From contig NC_068569.1 in NCBI RefSeq assembly GCF_025698545.1, positions 8,122,001 through 8,186,000 on the forward strand: a DNA stretch of 64,000 nucleotides. Direction: 5' to 3'. A model generated the notes under the pieces. That model had not been told where the DNA came from, made no database searches, and saw only the letters and a program-made list of their open reading frames with translations. The position numbers and the translations under genes were made by a program. This document shows positions 62,340 through 64,000 of the stretch, piece by piece. This stretch comes from Gossypium raimondii. Lineage: Eukaryota > Streptophyta > Magnoliopsida > Malvales > Malvaceae. Position 1 is the first letter of the stretch. Every line of letters starts with the position of its first letter.

Positions 62340-64000
62340 TAAATTAAAAAAAAAATTCAAGTTCAAATTTTAACGGTAATTTTATTAAGAAAATAAGTTT
62401 AAAAAAAATAAAAATTCAAACCGTAAATTAGGCCCAAAGAGTTGTTTAATTCTACTAAAAGAAATAGGTGTTATATTTCAAATTTGTTTAACAACTTGAT
62501 TGAATAAAATTGGTTAAAATGCAATTATACTGACAGTAAAAGTAAAAGGAGAGTAAAATAGGCATAATAATTACAACAACATAAACTTGGGTTAGAGAGG
62601 TGGTTTTACTTTATAGCTTTTGCATAACGACCACTTGGGATTCCAAATATGCAGAGCAATGATATGATTTGAGATGGAATTGACGACCCACCTAAAGATT
62701 AAAGGGGCAAATCGCAAATGCAATCCCCCTATATATTATTATATTCATGTTTCATTTACAATCTTCCTGTTTGGCTAATGGGACCCCACACGTTTTAATC
62801 AAAAGGGTTGGCAACCATGATGTCCCCTGTGGCTCCCACCCGACAGGTAGTAGCCGTTGAGACCCCACTTCGGTATACCACCATCATCCATTTCAGACTA
62901 TTCACAGGAAGGATGGTTCTTTTATACATTGATAGGTGGAATTTTTTTAATTTCATAACTCACATTAAAAAACCAAAGATATTTAAAAATTAAAAATTAA
63001 TAAGAGTATCAATTTATGACTATACATTAATATTCCACACCTTTTGATGTAATCAAACTCTCCTCTCTTTATTTTGTGTTAGTAATATATACTTTAAAGT
63101 AATAAGTCATGTAGATTACATTTTTTTAAAATTAAAACTTAAAAATAAAATTATCGAAAAAAAGAGTTGACGAATATCTTGGTTCTAAAATATAAATTTC
63201 CAAGTTTTCTTTTGTTGGTGTTGCTACAGTGAAATACTATCAAATTGATTCGATATGAAAATAAAATGTAGGTAATATGTTAAATCATAGTTATCCATGG
63301 CACTCATTAGAAATTCTCCATATATTTTGGCATGGAAGAAAATCTAGTGTCACATGCAAATATACAGAGCTTTAGTAGGAAGATAGATATAGCAACTGGA
63401 TTTGGTGGTTGAGGCCGAACAGCTTCATACGTAAACAGAACTTTGGTTGTCACACTTCCAAAACAATAAATCAGGGCATCTGCAAATATACTTGGAAACT
63501 CCAGCATACGTAAATAGTAATTGAAATGAAAAAACACAGCATGACAAGGGATGGAACTTATTGCACACTCTTGGAACAATCCAAGATGAAGGTTCTATTT
63601 TGTTGTACAAAAAACATGCCTGAAAAAGTGACAGTCAAAGAAACATGAGTAACCTTTTGTTACTTACAAGATGATTAACAAAGTGATGGTCAAAGGAATA
63701 GCGTATATTTTAACAACTTAACTTTCCGTATAATTGATTCCTTCAACTGTCCCAAAAGGAATTCGTTATTCATTTTTCAAACTGGCCTTGATGAGTTCAT
63801 TATAGCTTTATACTCACCTTGGTTGTGTGAAATGCACGCTTCTTTGTTTTGCTATTATATACAATGATACGGGTTTAGTTTATTATTATCGATAATGAAA
63901 CCCTAATTTGGCAGACCAAATGTTTCTGCTTTGGTTTAGGCACTACAACAAAGACGATATTGTGGGGGCGAATGGCATATATATGGTGTAAAAAAATGGG
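62340..64000. other. AT-rich DNA to window end
   Basis: Short frames at 62808-62993 and 63307-63610 show no known domain. No gene is called. Confidence 0.4.

Noticed and set aside
1-64000. CRISPR arrays, operons or bacterial ribosome-binding sites
   Set aside because: The window is plant nuclear DNA; no regularly spaced direct repeats of CRISPR type were seen.

Overview
The window looks like nuclear DNA of a dicot plant, most likely a malvid and probably cotton (Gossypium). The evidence is spliced genes with plant-type GT-AG introns, AT-rich intergenic DNA, plant-only families (HIPP, R2R3-MYB, XTH, FRA8-type GT47, NFD4-like transporters), a plant intron-bearing tRNA-Tyr, a MIR530 hairpin, and Gypsy LTRs and SINEs that resemble cotton repeats. 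The genus is inferred from memory of such sequences, not from a search.

Layout. At 1-3840 (+) lies the 3' two thirds of an ABCG3-type half transporter with degenerate ATPase motifs. At 6332-7915 (-) is a two-HMA isoprenylated metal-binding protein (HIPP). From 8.8 to 12 kb there are two related hAT-like non-autonomous elements. At 13.0-13.6 kb a MIR530 hairpin follows a G-box cluster. From 13.6 to 21.7 kb the DNA is gene-free and AT-rich, with a foldback MITE at 16.4-17.0 kb. At 21722-23165 (-) is a RAX/MYB36-class R2R3-MYB gene, at 28913-30552 (+) an XTH32-like xyloglucan enzyme, at 31897-31989 (+) tRNA-Tyr(GUA), and at 32896-34516 (-) a FRA8/IRX7-like xylan glycosyltransferase.

From 39.2 to 47.6 kb there is a tandem pair of intronless NFD4-like transporter genes. 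The first carries one in-frame stop codon; the second is open for 574 codons. Between them sit a Mutator-like TIR element with a nested SINE fragment and a 2.37-kb solo LTR bounded by TATTG duplications. A BED zinc-finger remnant, a second solo LTR (3.28 kb, TAAAA duplications), a casein kinase I gene fragment and a nested Gypsy fossil follow. At 57016-58541 (+) is a shugoshin gene. The last 5.4 kb hold SINE remnants and AT-rich DNA.

The genes are separate plant transcription units with no operon logic. XTH32 and FRA8 both act on cell-wall hemicellulose (xyloglucan and glucuronoxylan), but lie in opposite orientation 2.3 kb apart with a tRNA between, so there is no sign of co-regulation. Exon joins of all spliced genes were checked by hand for GT-AG borders and reading phase, and all close without a shift. 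I did not find a clearly new biological system. The most useful items are the MIR530 locus with its promoter, the ABCG3 motif decay, the NFD4 tandem pair, and several repeats with readable ends.
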